This document shows positions 17,395-25,272 of a stretch of DNA of 64,000 bases, piece after piece (positions within the stretch are counted from its first letter, which is position 1; each line of letters starts with the position of its first letter). A program made the position numbers and the translations under genes. This DNA is from SM23-73-3 sp964580215 (GTDB taxonomy: Bacteria; Zixibacteria; MSB-5A5; SM1-73), in NCBI GenBank assembly GCA_964580215.1, contig CAZOJT010000011.1:1-64000 (forward strand), in the 5' to 3' direction. The notes beneath the pieces were generated by a model, which saw only the letters and a list, made by a program, of their open reading frames with translations, had not been told where the DNA came from and did not search any database.

Positions 17395-17620
17395 CAGAGG
17401 TCTTTGGGATTGTATCCCGAAACCGCGTAGCGGAGCCTTTACGGCTCCGCACAGAGGCGTAAAGCCTCTGCTACGCGGGAATAACAGTTTTGTAGGTCGA
17501 GCATGGCGAAGTCTGCTCGACATTCTTATGTTTGTCAGGTCTTTTGACGCTGGGATACAATCCCAGCGTCCTCCTAAATGCAAATTATATAGAGGTCTTC
17601 GGGATTGTATCCCGAAGGCC
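17395..17620. repeat. REP-like palindromes at the 3' side of the RAYT gene
   Basis: Contains three copies of a short palindrome with core GGGAT-TGT-ATCCC (17408-17420, near 17549-17563, near 17601-17615), a hairpin GTCGAGCA/TGCTCGAC (17496-17521) and the cloverleaf element listed separately. One palindrome forms the last codons of the transposase gene. These are the expected DNA partners of a REP-associated transposase. Confidence 0.8.
17423..17478. repeat. Cloverleaf-shaped repeat, 56 bp
   Basis: Outer stem CCGCGTAGC/GCTACGCGG encloses two hairpins, GCGGAGCC/GGCTCCGC and AGAGGC/GCCTCT, each with a GTAAA-type loop. Same layout as 1444-1498 (outer 9-bp stem plus two inner hairpins, 55-56 bp) but different bases. 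Confidence 0.8.
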
Positions 17621-18175
17621 AGAGAAATCTAATTCATCTACCTCCAAAGGGGATTCCTTCTGACATACGAAGTTCCTTGCACTCGAAAAATAATAATCCT
17701 CTGGGTCTTTCGCCAAGCCCTTTCTTACTGGATTGTAATGAATGTACTGAATCTTTTGATTCAAAAACTCTTGCGTAAAGATATTTTCATCAAAGAATCC
17801 TTCGTCCCACACTTTGTAAATTTGACGTTTGTAGGACTCTGCGCTTCTGGAAAAGAAGGCCAAAAGATTTTCATAGTTCAGTCGTTTCAGCTTCTCAGTG
17901 ATTCTTTTTGAGGTAAACTTCTTGAAATCTCTCATCAAATCTGATATGGTTTGGTTTTTGCCTTGATATTCCAAAGGAAGAACAATCAAATGTAGATGGT
18001 CAGGCATGATGACATAAGAAAACAGCTTCATGCGTGCTTCTTTTCTAAGGAAGTTCAAACTTTTGAGCACTATCCCAGTAATCTCAGGATTCGATAATAT
18101 TTTCTTTTTTCCTACAACGGTTGTTGTTACGAAGTACAAGTGACCTGGAATATGATATGATTTGTATTTGGACAT
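17585..18175 (-). CDS. REP-associated tyrosine transposase (RAYT, Y1 family)
   Basis: 196 residues. The HUH pair is PDHLHLI (about residues 53-59), the N-terminal YHIPGHLYFVTTTVVGKK block and the catalytic-Tyr helix QKIQYIHYNPVRKGL are typical of Y1/IS200-like RAYT proteins, which nick single-stranded REP hairpins. It is full length with all catalytic residues, so it may be active. REP-like palindromes lie on both sides (17395-17620 and 18186-18290) and its C-terminal residues RDTIPKTSI are themselves translated from one of them. It interrupts the run between the GlmL-like and DJ-1 genes, suggesting insertion. Confidence 0.9.
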   Translation of the reverse strand: MSKYKSYHIPGHLYFVTTTVVGKKKILSNPEITGIVLKSLNFLRKEARMKLFSYVIMPDHLHLIVLPLEYQGKNQTISDLMRDFKKFTSKRITEKLKRLNYENLLAFFSRSAESYKRQIYKVWDEGFFDENIFTQEFLNQKIQYIHYNPVRKGLAKDPEDYYFSSARNFVCQKESPLEVDELDFSGLRDTIPKTSI

Positions 18176-18185
18176 CTTTTGTTCC

Positions 18186-18290
18186 GCTGGGATGCAACCC
18201 CAGCGTCCTCACCAGGCTATTTTTTAGGTCGAGCATGGCGAAAGTCTGCTCGACATATTTCTTTGTTGCGGGGTGAGGGCACCCCGCAAC
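18186..18290. repeat. REP-like palindromes at the 5' side of the RAYT gene
   Basis: CGCTGGGATGCAACCCCAGCG (near 18186-18206, a variant of the GGGAT-core palindrome), GTCGAGCA/TGCTCGAC (18228-18254, same as 17496-17521) and a strong 11-bp stem GTTGCGGGGTG/CACCCCGCAAC (18265-18290). The last has no T-tract on the minus strand, so it is not a clear terminator of the DJ-1 gene. Confidence 0.75.
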
Positions 18291-18307
18291 AACAAAACAT
18301 AACAAGT

Positions 18308-18946
18308 TTACTCCATTAATGCCTGAGCAATAGCGTTGCCAAACTCCTTGGCGGCTGGGGGTCCGCTGGCGGTGATGATGTTTCCATCTCTCTGAATGCC
18401 CTCACCGGTGTATTCTGCCCCTTTATCCTTCAACTTCTGTGCCTCAGACCGGTATACGGTAGCCTTTTTGCCTGACAGAATTCCCGCATTAGCCAATGTC
18501 ACCGGTGCAATGCAAATGGCACCTACAATCTTGTTCTGCTTTACCGCTTCATTCAGCATAGAATGGATGGAGAAATCTTCCCAATACACACTTGCCCCGG
18601 TGCCGCCTATTAGTATGATAGCATCCCAGTCTTCTGGCTTTATGTCGCTTATCAACATATCCGGCTTGACTTCGGCGCCCAACATTCCCCCGGCGGTCTC
18701 CAGAGATGCACAGGCTACTTTAACCTCGGCTCCTTTTTCTGTTAAGACGGCTTTTGGCTCTAGAAGCTCCTCGTCCCGGAAGTTTTCAGGGGCTATGATT
18801 ATCACCACCTTTTTCCCAGCCAGAGCCTTTTCTTCTTTTGCCACCTCCTCTTTGGGAATCTGAACCTCCTCCTTTTTTTCCTTGCATCCCCCAAACAGCA
18901 TTCCCATCAACATGAGCATGCATATTGCTAAAAAGACCTTCTTCAT
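18308..18946 (-). CDS. DJ-1/PfpI family lipoprotein
   Basis: 212 residues. A lipoprotein signal peptide ends in a lipobox (MLFGGC, Cys at 21), followed by a charged Lys/Glu linker and a DJ-1/PfpI domain (about 46-210) with APENFRDEEL, the nucleophile elbow GAICIAPVTLANAG (Cys near residue 147) and a final ASGPPAAKEFGN. The family includes glyoxalases, chaperones and peptidases; the catalytic Cys is kept but the usual His after it is not obvious. Export and lipidation are unusual for this mostly cytoplasmic family and suggest envelope maintenance. The neighbouring minus-strand genes are also envelope-related. Confidence 0.82.
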   Translation of the reverse strand: MKKVFLAICMLMLMGMLFGGCKEKKEEVQIPKEEVAKEEKALAGKKVVIIIAPENFRDEELLEPKAVLTEKGAEVKVACASLETAGGMLGAEVKPDMLISDIKPEDWDAIILIGGTGASVYWEDFSIHSMLNEAVKQNKIVGAICIAPVTLANAGILSGKKATVYRSEAQKLKDKGAEYTGEGIQRDGNIITASGPPAAKEFGNAIAQALME

Positions 18947-18968
18947 CTTTATCTCCTATGATAGAGAT

Positions 18969-19391
18969 TTATTTCCCTATGAGAATATATCGTATCTTCT
19001 CCTTTAAGTTTTTTTCCCTCCACTGTCTTTTTCTTTGGGATTTTCTTTCCTGCTTTAAGGTCTTTTCTTTTTCTTGTGCCTCGGAGTCAACCGCCTCTAT
19101 TCTTTGCAAAAGCCTTTCCACCGTCCCTCTATCTTCCATCATGTTTCTGACCTCATCGTAATCTTTCCAGGAGAAGACCGCCTGAACGAACGGCTCAAAG
19201 AAAGCCATCATCTGACTGCCCACATAATTTAAAGGCTTGACCGATTCCAAAAAAAGTATGGCTGGAACTGACATCTTCCAGTAGACCACCTTCTGAGCGA
19301 TCTTGGTGAGAATCTCCTCCTGGTGAGGTGTGAGTTCTTTTTTATCTCCTCCCCTCTGACCCATGGAAAACATGTCCCTGAGGAAGGCCAC
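18969..19391 (-). CDS. Hypothetical protein with coiled-coil tail
   Basis: About 140 residues. I prefer the GTG at 19391 because GAGGTG lies 7 bases before it; the frame could open slightly earlier at TTG 19397. The first half contains a mildly hydrophobic stretch (KMSVPAILFLESVKPLNYVG) and the second half is highly charged and helical (QRIEAVDSEAQEKEKTLK). No known domain recognised. It sits 25 bp after a two-helix membrane protein gene, probably in one operon with 19417-21963. Confidence 0.6.
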   Translation of the reverse strand: MAFLRDMFSMGQRGGDKKELTPHQEEILTKIAQKVVYWKMSVPAILFLESVKPLNYVGSQMMAFFEPFVQAVFSWKDYDEVRNMMEDRGTVERLLQRIEAVDSEAQEKEKTLKQERKSQRKRQWREKNLKEKIRYILIGK

Positions 19392-19416
19392 AAACAATCA
19401 CCTCTTTTTCGTCATC

Positions 19417-19851
19417 TTAAATGCGTTCTTTTCTCTGTATGTTTGATTTTACGAAATCAACCACCTGATCTTTGTTCTGGTTAAATCTTACATAAATCCC
19501 CCTGAAGTTTTCCAGCCGGGAAGGTTTTTCAAAGGGGGAAAGCAAAACCCCGTTTTTGTCCACATAAAATGAACGAAATGCGTCCCACTCTCTCTCCCGC
19601 GTGGTGAGAAAGAATCTTACTCTGACCTTCTTCTGGTCGAGCTCATAATGGGTCGGCAGAAAGAAGGATGATAAGGATCCCAGTATGATGACCACGGAAA
19701 GGACAGTGAGCAAGAGACTGGAGGTGGTCAGATATACCACCAACCATACGACGAACAAAAACAGGATGACCAAAATCGAGATTAAAGTCCTTTTCCTCAC
19801 CGGATGTGACGACCACTTAAGCACCGTGTTTTCACTCATCTTGTCATTCAT
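19417..19851 (-). CDS. Small membrane protein with PH-like domain
   Basis: 144 residues: two adjacent hydrophobic helices (about 20-65) with a short turn, then a soluble domain with a bacterial PH-like pattern (HYELDQKKVRVRFFLTTRER, REWDAFRSFYVDKNGVLL). Such small PH-domain membrane proteins are often subunits of envelope assemblies. Function unknown. Sits between two hypothetical genes downstream of the substrate-binding-like lipoprotein. Confidence 0.6.
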   Translation of the reverse strand: MNDKMSENTVLKWSSHPVRKRTLISILVILFLFVVWLVVYLTTSSLLLTVLSVVIILGSLSSFFLPTHYELDQKKVRVRFFLTTREREWDAFRSFYVDKNGVLLSPFEKPSRLENFRGIYVRFNQNKDQVVDFVKSNIQRKERI

Positions 19852-19878
19852 TGACTCAAGACAACCTTCAACAGCAAG

Positions 19879-20166
19879 CTAACGCTTATCTTTTTGAGGC
19901 AAATCTCCTGGTGTTCTATATCTTTCCTTTCTCACCTGCTCTATCTCGGAAACCAACTCTTCTGGTTTGAATATCTTTTTCTTAACCAGAAGACGCACTA
20001 AAGCCTCTTGAGCCAAGTTATTGGAAAGACATAACTCGTCGAAGGTTACTTCTTTCTCTTTGTCGCCTATTATTACTCTCAGAGCAACCCTTCTGTCTTT
20101 TTCCTCAGTCAACTCACTTCCCCTTGTTTTATGTCGAATATAAACTCCATCATAAGTATAACTCAA
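19879..20166 (-). CDS. Hypothetical small soluble protein
   Basis: 95 residues, charged, no signal peptide or known motif. The start is uncertain: the first standard codon in frame is TTG at 20166 without a ribosome-binding site. A good site (GAGGTGA) overlaps the stop of the preceding gene and would fit a start nearer 20187, where only ATT lies in frame. The middle reads as a small beta domain (RVALRVIIGDKEKEVTFDEL) followed by a helical tail. It may be translationally coupled to the 20191 gene. Confidence 0.5.
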   Translation of the reverse strand: MSYTYDGVYIRHKTRGSELTEEKDRRVALRVIIGDKEKEVTFDELCLSNNLAQEALVRLLVKKKIFKPEELVSEIEQVRKERYRTPGDLPQKDKR

Positions 20167-20190
20167 ATCTTTTGATTTTTCAACAATTTT

Positions 20191-21963
20191 TCACCTCACT
20201 CTTCTCACCCCCCCGTTTTCTAACTTATAGATGGGAATGTAAATATTCTCTCCCCGTGGATTAAAATGAATCTCTCCTGAGGCTCCTTTGAAATCAAAAG
20301 TCCCTAAAAGAGCATCCTTTATCTTTTCCGGCGAGGCGACGTTTTCAAAGATTGAAAGTAAAAGCACCATAGAGTCGTAACCCAACCTAGAGACTAAATC
20401 CGGCTCTTTTTTGTACTGATCTAAGTAAAGTTCTGAGAAATGTTGCCTTTGGGGGTCTTTGTTTTGTGGAAAGGCATCCGAGGTAAAGATCATCTCTCTA
20501 TCGATGTTTTGAGCAAACTCCACCACCTGTTGGTTCCCGCATCCCTGGGTTCCGATGATGGTGGCGTAGACGTTGAGGTTGGCGATGTGGGAAAGAATGT
20601 CGTAAATCTGGTTTTGATCTGCTGAGACAAAGAATCCATCCACCCATACCGGAACCTGGTCAAAAAAAGAATCCTCTTCTTCTGGAAAAGACGAGGGCGA
20701 AAATCCCAAAAGCATATTTTTTATTTCCCTCAGACAGGGTGAAAAATCCTGAGTCTCCAAGGGATAATACTTTATTATCACTATCTTGCCTCCCAACTCT
20801 TCAACAGTCTCTTTGAAGCTTAAAGCTTCTGTTTCATTTTGCCCCTCCTCTGGGATCAGCATAATAAAATCCTGGAAATTCTGATTTTGCATAACGTATT
20901 CTGCCAGAGCTTCCCCTTTGCTCTGTGGAGAGGGGGAAAGCTGAAACACAAAATCTCCTAAGGAGGCTAAACCTTTTTTGGAGGCAGTGGGGGTGATTAA
21001 AGGAATCTCCGAATACTCTGCCACCACTGCCGCTCCTGTCGCAGATTCACTCCTTAAGGGTCCGATCACGGAAACTACATCATCCTCCTCTATCAGCTCC
21101 CGACAAAGCTGGACAGCTTCCACAAGGTCTCCTCTGGTATCCTTCACCTCAAGCTCCACTGTTCTTTTGGCGGAAGGATAAGAGGACAAAGCCAGCTTGA
21201 TTCCATTCAACAAGCTGGCTCCATAAACGGAGAAGTCCCCGGTTAAAGGGACCAGCACCCCCACTTTGATCGCTTTAGTGGGCGAGATGGACGCTTCCTG
21301 CAGGAGAAGACAAACCTCCTGAATATTTTCTCCATCAGGGAAATTGTCCCGATAGTAGCTTAATGCCTCAAAAGCTTCAGCATAATTCTTGCGCTTTAAG
21401 CTCTGTTTTCCTGACCAAAAAAAAATTAGGGGGGCAAGTTTTTTATCTGTATTTGTCCTGGAAAGCTCCTCCAGCTCCTTTTCGGAAAGCCATTTTTCCA
21501 ACAAAGGCTCAAGCGATCTTCGGACTAAGGTCTTTAACTTTTCGGTTCTTGCCAATTCATAAGCATAGATGAAATTTTGAGCGGATTCAAAAGTCCTTGC
21601 TTGAAGATGTGCAATGTTGCCCAGCATAAAATAACAGGTGGGTGTGAATCTGCTTCGAGGGAACTGACGGATGAACTCTCTGAACCTCTCCTGGGCTAAA
21701 GTGTAGTTTTTCAGATGGTATTCGCATTTGGCGATCATGAACTGGAAGTAGGAAAATCGGGAGTCGGTGGGAAAAGATTTAGACAGGCTAAAGAAAATAT
21801 CCTCCGCTTTGGAGTAATCCCTTTCAGAATAGCTTTTTTCTGCCTCCTTTAGTTTCTCCTCCGATTGATCTGGATTTATTATTTGCGGCCAGCTTGCCGA
21901 ACAAAACCAAAAGAATGTTACCAAAAGCCAGCCGGTTAATAAAAAGATTTTCCTTTTCGCCAT
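20191..21963 (-). CDS. TPR plus type I periplasmic-binding protein (LpoA/LivK-like)
   Basis: 590 residues. Signal peptide (1-26), TPR-like tandem helices (about 32-225; EAEKSYSERDYSKAEDIFFS), then a two-lobe leucine-binding-protein-like domain (about 238-590) starting KVGVLVPLTGDFSVYGASLLNGIKLA. Domain order matches LpoA, the outer-membrane activator of penicillin-binding protein 1A, and related amino-acid receptor-like proteins. The signal peptide lacks a lipobox Cys at the usual place. No ABC permease genes lie nearby, which favours a non-transport, envelope-signalling role. A conserved GPLRSESATGAAVVAEY block, typical of family ligand-binding loops, is present. Confidence 0.75.
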   Translation of the reverse strand: MAKRKIFLLTGWLLVTFFWFCSASWPQIINPDQSEEKLKEAEKSYSERDYSKAEDIFFSLSKSFPTDSRFSYFQFMIAKCEYHLKNYTLAQERFREFIRQFPRSRFTPTCYFMLGNIAHLQARTFESAQNFIYAYELARTEKLKTLVRRSLEPLLEKWLSEKELEELSRTNTDKKLAPLIFFWSGKQSLKRKNYAEAFEALSYYRDNFPDGENIQEVCLLLQEASISPTKAIKVGVLVPLTGDFSVYGASLLNGIKLALSSYPSAKRTVELEVKDTRGDLVEAVQLCRELIEEDDVVSVIGPLRSESATGAAVVAEYSEIPLITPTASKKGLASLGDFVFQLSPSPQSKGEALAEYVMQNQNFQDFIMLIPEEGQNETEALSFKETVEELGGKIVIIKYYPLETQDFSPCLREIKNMLLGFSPSSFPEEEDSFFDQVPVWVDGFFVSADQNQIYDILSHIANLNVYATIIGTQGCGNQQVVEFAQNIDREMIFTSDAFPQNKDPQRQHFSELYLDQYKKEPDLVSRLGYDSMVLLLSIFENVASPEKIKDALLGTFDFKGASGEIHFNPRGENIYIPIYKLENGGVRRVR

Positions 21964-22049
21964 ATCATCACAGCCGGACTAACTTACACGACCCTTGCCC
22001 TCTGCCCCTAAGGGTCAAGGGGCAAGGGTCAGGGGTCAAGGGGCAGGGG

Positions 22050-22538
22050 TTACAAGGAGTATTTCCCGAAGTCCTCCGGATTGATTCTCTTCAACCTCTC
22101 CTTCAGGGTTTCTGGGTCACTTAAATCCAGCCCCTCCTTATCTGGTCTCTTCAACTGGAACAGCTCCTCAGCCACGTAAAGGGGGACTTTGGTTTTAAGC
22201 GCTAAAGCTATGGAATCAGATGGTCGGGCATCGACCTCCAAGATCGACCCATCCGTCTCAATATAGATTTTGGCATAAAAGGTCTGCTCCTTCAACTCTG
22301 TTACCTCAACCTTCTGAACGTTCCCACCCATGGTGGCGATCACCAATTTCAAAAGATCATGGGTCAAAGGTCTTCGAGAGGTGACCCCGGATAGCTCCAT
22401 GGCGATGGCTAAAGCTTCATAATGTCCGATCCAGATAGGAAGCAGTCGATCCGAATCTGAGGTGGACAGAATCACCACCGGTGAGTTGGTGGTCATGTCA
22501 AGTGCCAGCCCGTTCACCTTTGCTTCGATCATGCTCAT
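22050..22538 (-). CDS. Bifunctional nuclease family protein (DUF151)
   Basis: 162 residues. Clear BFN/DUF151 domain: VNGLALDMTTNSPVVIL, LLPIWIGHYEALAIAMEL, RPLTHDLLK and the hallmark VDARPSDSIALALKT. Family members are reported to have RNase and DNase activity; their physiological role in bacteria is poorly known. The ATG follows GGGGGA. A short tract of repeated GGGGCA/GGGTCA words lies at the 3' end (22010-22046). Confidence 0.85.
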   Translation of the reverse strand: MSMIEAKVNGLALDMTTNSPVVILSTSDSDRLLPIWIGHYEALAIAMELSGVTSRRPLTHDLLKLVIATMGGNVQKVEVTELKEQTFYAKIYIETDGSILEVDARPSDSIALALKTKVPLYVAEELFQLKRPDKEGLDLSDPETLKERLKRINPEDFGKYSL

Positions 22539-22613
22539 TTTTCCCCCGGGTTTAGACTATTCTAAACAGTTTGCAGTTTGCAGTATACGGTTCACCGTTT
22601 ACTGTTTTCTGAC

Positions 22614-23066
22614 TTAGGTTCGCTGTTTTTTCACCACCCACACCTTCAGTGAAGCGATCACATCGCCGGAGATTTTAACGGGCACGGTATAGACGCCCAG
22701 CGCCTTTATGGGTGTTTCCAATACAATCTTGTGTCGATTGATGTCAAACCCTTTTTCTAAAAGAAGCTCGGCGATGATCTGAGAGGTGACCGATCCGAAA
22801 ACCCGATCTTCCTCTCCCACCATCACCTCTGCAGTACAGGAGATCTTTTCCAATTGAATCTTCAGTCTCTCCTCGTGTCTTTTTCTTTTCAGATCCCCAA
22901 TCTGTTTCTGTTTAGTTACCTCCCCGATGGACTTTAAGTTTCCCTTGGTGGCGGGGATGGCTAAATTTCGAGGGAAAAGATAATTTCGCCCATAGCCATC
23001 CTTCACCACCACCACCTCCCCGCATTTACCTAACTTCTCCATATCATCCTTTAAAATCACCTTCAT
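22614..23066 (-). CDS. rplI: 50S ribosomal protein L9
   Basis: 150 residues from the ATG at 23066, chosen because GGAGGAAG precedes it and MKVILKDDMEKLGKCGEVV is the standard L9 opening. N-domain with VVKDGYGRNYLFPRNLAIPAT, long connecting helix, C-domain ending KVWVVKKQRT. Binds 23S rRNA at the L1 stalk base. Last gene of the pth-rpsF-ssb-rpsR-rplI group. The spacer before it (23083-23139) carries short repeats of TCATCAATCAT/CGTCAT type. Confidence 0.93.
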   Translation of the reverse strand: MKVILKDDMEKLGKCGEVVVVKDGYGRNYLFPRNLAIPATKGNLKSIGEVTKQKQIGDLKRKRHEERLKIQLEKISCTAEVMVGEEDRVFGSVTSQIIAELLLEKGFDINRHKIVLETPIKALGVYTVPVKISGDVIASLKVWVVKKQRT

Positions 23067-23134
23067 AGCTTCCTCCTCCAATAATGAGGAATGACGAATA
23101 AAGTCGTCATCAATCATTCGTCATCCGTCATCAA

Positions 23135-23410
23135 TCATCTGTAAATTTCCCCGGTGAAAGGAAGAAGAGCTAAGTGTCTGGCTCTTTTGATGGCTAAAGT
23201 CAACCTTCTTTGATGCCAGGCACAATTTCCAGAGATGCGACGGGGCACGATCTTTCCTCGGTCAGTGATGAATTTTCTTAACAGCTTTTCATCCTTATAA
23301 TCGATTATATCGATTCTGTTCTCACAGAAACGGCAGGTTCTCCTTCTTCTGGTTTCAAACCCGCTCGTCATAAATCTTTTCTCCGGTTTTTTATTTTGTA
23401 TTTTTACCAT
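23135..23410 (-). CDS. rpsR: 30S ribosomal protein S18
   Basis: 91 residues with the S18 core KLLRKFITDRGKIVPRRISG and CAWHQRRLTLAIKRARHLALLPF. The N-terminus has a CxxC (TCRFC) and a further Cys, the zinc-type S18 pattern. Overlaps the end of ssb by 7 bases, a sign of coupling. Partner of S6 on the 30S platform. Confidence 0.95.
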   Translation of the reverse strand: MVKIQNKKPEKRFMTSGFETRRRRTCRFCENRIDIIDYKDEKLLRKFITDRGKIVPRRISGNCAWHQRRLTLAIKRARHLALLPFTGEIYR

Positions 23411-23835
23411 AAGCTCTCCAGTTCCGTTAATTTTTCTCCCGGACTTTGATTAAAAAAGTCACCTTCTTCGCCTAATGTAACCGAATCTGTTTTCTTATCC
23501 AGAAACTGAACATGCAAAGCCCCTATCTCCACAAAACTGCGCTCGGTGCCATCTTCGTTTTCCTTAAGCCGGTTTTTCAACTCACCCTCCACCAGCATGG
23601 CTGAACCTTTTTTCAAAAACTGGCTACAGCTTTCAGCCAGCGCCTGCCATGCTACCACTCTGATGTAACATACGTCCTCTCTGTAGATTCCTAAATTATC
23701 TTTAAATTTCTTATTGGAGGCAATTCTGAAGTTTACCATCGGCACGCCGGCGGAGGTGTAACGAAGTTCTGGATCCTTAACTAAGTTGCCTACAATCAAA
23801 ACCTTATTAAGGCTGGGCAATCTCATATTCGCCAT
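23404..23835 (-). CDS. ssb: Single-stranded DNA-binding protein
   Basis: 143 residues from the ATG at 23835 (MANMRLPSLNKVLIVGNLVKD), preferred over the longer frame because the OB fold begins there. Typical blocks: LTKDPELRYT equivalent, VNFRIASNKKF, YIRVVAWQALAE and ALHVQFLDKK. The acidic tail is short (ELESLW) and lacks the usual DDDIPF tip, so contacts with partner proteins may differ. Lies between rpsF and rpsR as in many bacteria. Confidence 0.92.
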   Translation of the reverse strand: MANMRLPSLNKVLIVGNLVKDPELRYTSAGVPMVNFRIASNKKFKDNLGIYREDVCYIRVVAWQALAESCSQFLKKGSAMLVEGELKNRLKENEDGTERSFVEIGALHVQFLDKKTDSVTLGEEGDFFNQSPGEKLTELESLW

Positions 23836-23890
23836 TATCAATAAACCTTCTGTTGCTTGAGGAAACAACAATAAAGTTTTATCTCCGAAC

Positions 23891-24253
23891 CTATTCAGAC
23901 GGAGAAATCTTTCCCTTTAGGTCCTCCTCTTTTTCCTCTTTCTCCTCCGCTTTAAGCTTTTCGGGCTTCTCTTCCGATACCACAGTTAAGTATCTCAGAC
24001 AGGACTCGTTCAACTCATATATCCCCTCCAACTCTGTAGGGATATTCCCATCTCCCTCAAAGTAGATCAAAGTATAATATCCCTGTAGTTTCTTTTTGAT
24101 AGGATAAGCGAATCTTTTCATCCCCCATTTCTCGGTCTTTACTAACCTGCCTTTGCGGCTTAAGATCAACTCTTCTACCTTTGTTATCTCCTTCTGGATG
24201 GTATGATCATCTAAAGATGGATCCAACACGAATATGGTTTCGTAAACTCTCAA
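23891..24253 (-). CDS. rpsF: 30S ribosomal protein S6
   Basis: 120 residues from a TTG at 24253, chosen because GGAGGT lies six bases before it and LRVYETIFVLDP is the canonical S6 opening; the longer GTG start at 24271 would place that site inside the gene. The KWGMKRFAYPIKKKLQGYYTLIYF block is diagnostic. An acidic/lysine tail follows, as in many S6 proteins. Pairs with S18. Confidence 0.93.
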   Translation of the reverse strand: MRVYETIFVLDPSLDDHTIQKEITKVEELILSRKGRLVKTEKWGMKRFAYPIKKKLQGYYTLIYFEGDGNIPTELEGIYELNESCLRYLTVVSEEKPEKLKAEEKEEKEEDLKGKISPSE

Positions 24254-24369
24254 CTTCTCACCTCCAATCACATCTTTTTATTCCGCCTTCTTTTATTATT
24301 AAAAACATGTTTTCTTCTCAATCACTCAAAATATCTGAGCCAAATTGTTTATAGCATAAAAGAAAAGGC

Positions 24370-24936
24370 TCAAGCATTAAATCGGCTCATGCTATCTTCT
24401 AAACCCCAAATTAATGTATTCTCCACCGCGGTGCAAGCTTTTTCGATCATTCTCTCCGCAGTCTCCTTCTGGTCTTGGTCAAACTCCCTGAGCACGAATT
24501 CCTCCAGATCCATCCCCTGGGATGCCTCCCCAATTCCCATCCTCAACCTGGCAAAATCGATAGAGTTTAAATGATAGATGATCGATTTCAAACCTTTATG
24601 TCCCCCGTCGGTTCCCTTTTCTCTGATCCTGATTTTCCCCAAGGGAAGATTCACGTCGTCACATAAGACTAAAAGATTTTCCCTCTCTAATCCGAAATGA
24701 TCCAAGGCGTCCACCACCGCCTCTCCGCTTACGTTCATATAGGTGAGGGGTTTTATCAGAAAAAAGTTCGTTTCTTTTTCCTCCTCGATTTCACAGAAAA
24801 GATAATCTCCTTTCCCTGGTTTAAAGCCTTTGTTGTTTTTGCTGGCTAATGAATCGATTACCCTATACCCCAAGTTGTGACGGGTGTTCTCATACCTTTC
24901 TCCGGGATTTCCTAAACCGACAATCAGGCTCAACAT
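24370..24936 (-). CDS. pth: Peptidyl-tRNA hydrolase
   Basis: 188 residues from the ATG at 24936 (MLSLIVGLGNPG). With this start Asn10 and His20 fall on the catalytic numbering known from E. coli Pth, which supports the choice over the ATG at 24951. Later VLCDDVNLPLGKIRIREKGTDGGHKGLKSI holds the catalytic Asp. Recycles peptidyl-tRNA. First gene of the ribosomal-protein group; a promoter lies at 24998-25025. Confidence 0.94.
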   Translation of the reverse strand: MLSLIVGLGNPGERYENTRHNLGYRVIDSLASKNNKGFKPGKGDYLFCEIEEEKETNFFLIKPLTYMNVSGEAVVDALDHFGLERENLLVLCDDVNLPLGKIRIREKGTDGGHKGLKSIIYHLNSIDFARLRMGIGEASQGMDLEEFVLREFDQDQKETAERMIEKACTAVENTLIWGLEDSMSRFNA

Positions 24937-24997
24937 CAAAAGTAAAATCAACTCACCATCAGCAAAATCACACTTCTACGCTTCATATACAAAACTT

Positions 24998-25025
24998 ATA
25001 ATAGAACAATATACTCATTTGTCAA
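24998..25025 (-). promoter_or_regulatory. Promoter of the pth-rpsF-ssb-rpsR-rplI operon
   Basis: Minus strand: TTGACA (25020-25025), 16-bp spacer, TATTAT (24998-25003), about 60 bases before the pth ATG. Confidence 0.65.
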
Positions 25026-25048
25026 GAAAAAGTTTGATTGATTAAAAG

Positions 25049-25255
25049 AGCCAGTAAGCTAATACAAAAACAAAAAATGCGTATGCATCTTCGATAAGTT
25101 TACATACCCCCTACCCTAACCCTACCAAAGGCGGGGTTGACCTACAAAACTGAGACAATCCATCTACCAAATTCAACAAAGCCAATGCCAAGATTTGTCA
25201 AATTAAAAAGTTGTTGACCATAACTTATCTTTTGCTTTTGTATTAACCGGAGAAG
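25049..25255. repeat. Possible MITE-like intergenic element
   Basis: Ends CCAGTAAGCTAATACAAAA (25049 on) and CTTTTGTATTAACCGG (to 25255) form an imperfect inverted pair, about 205 bp apart. Related words (TTGTATTAGTTGG, TATATAAACTTA) appear at 28665-28697. No ORF inside; it fills the gap between pth and the GTPase gene, whose remainder shows nothing else. Confidence 0.45.
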
Positions 25256-25272
25256 CTAAAAAAAGTTCTTGT

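Noticed and set aside
18265..18290. Hairpin as terminator of the DJ-1 gene
   Set aside because: The strand downstream of it lacks a T-tract; it is more likely REP-like.
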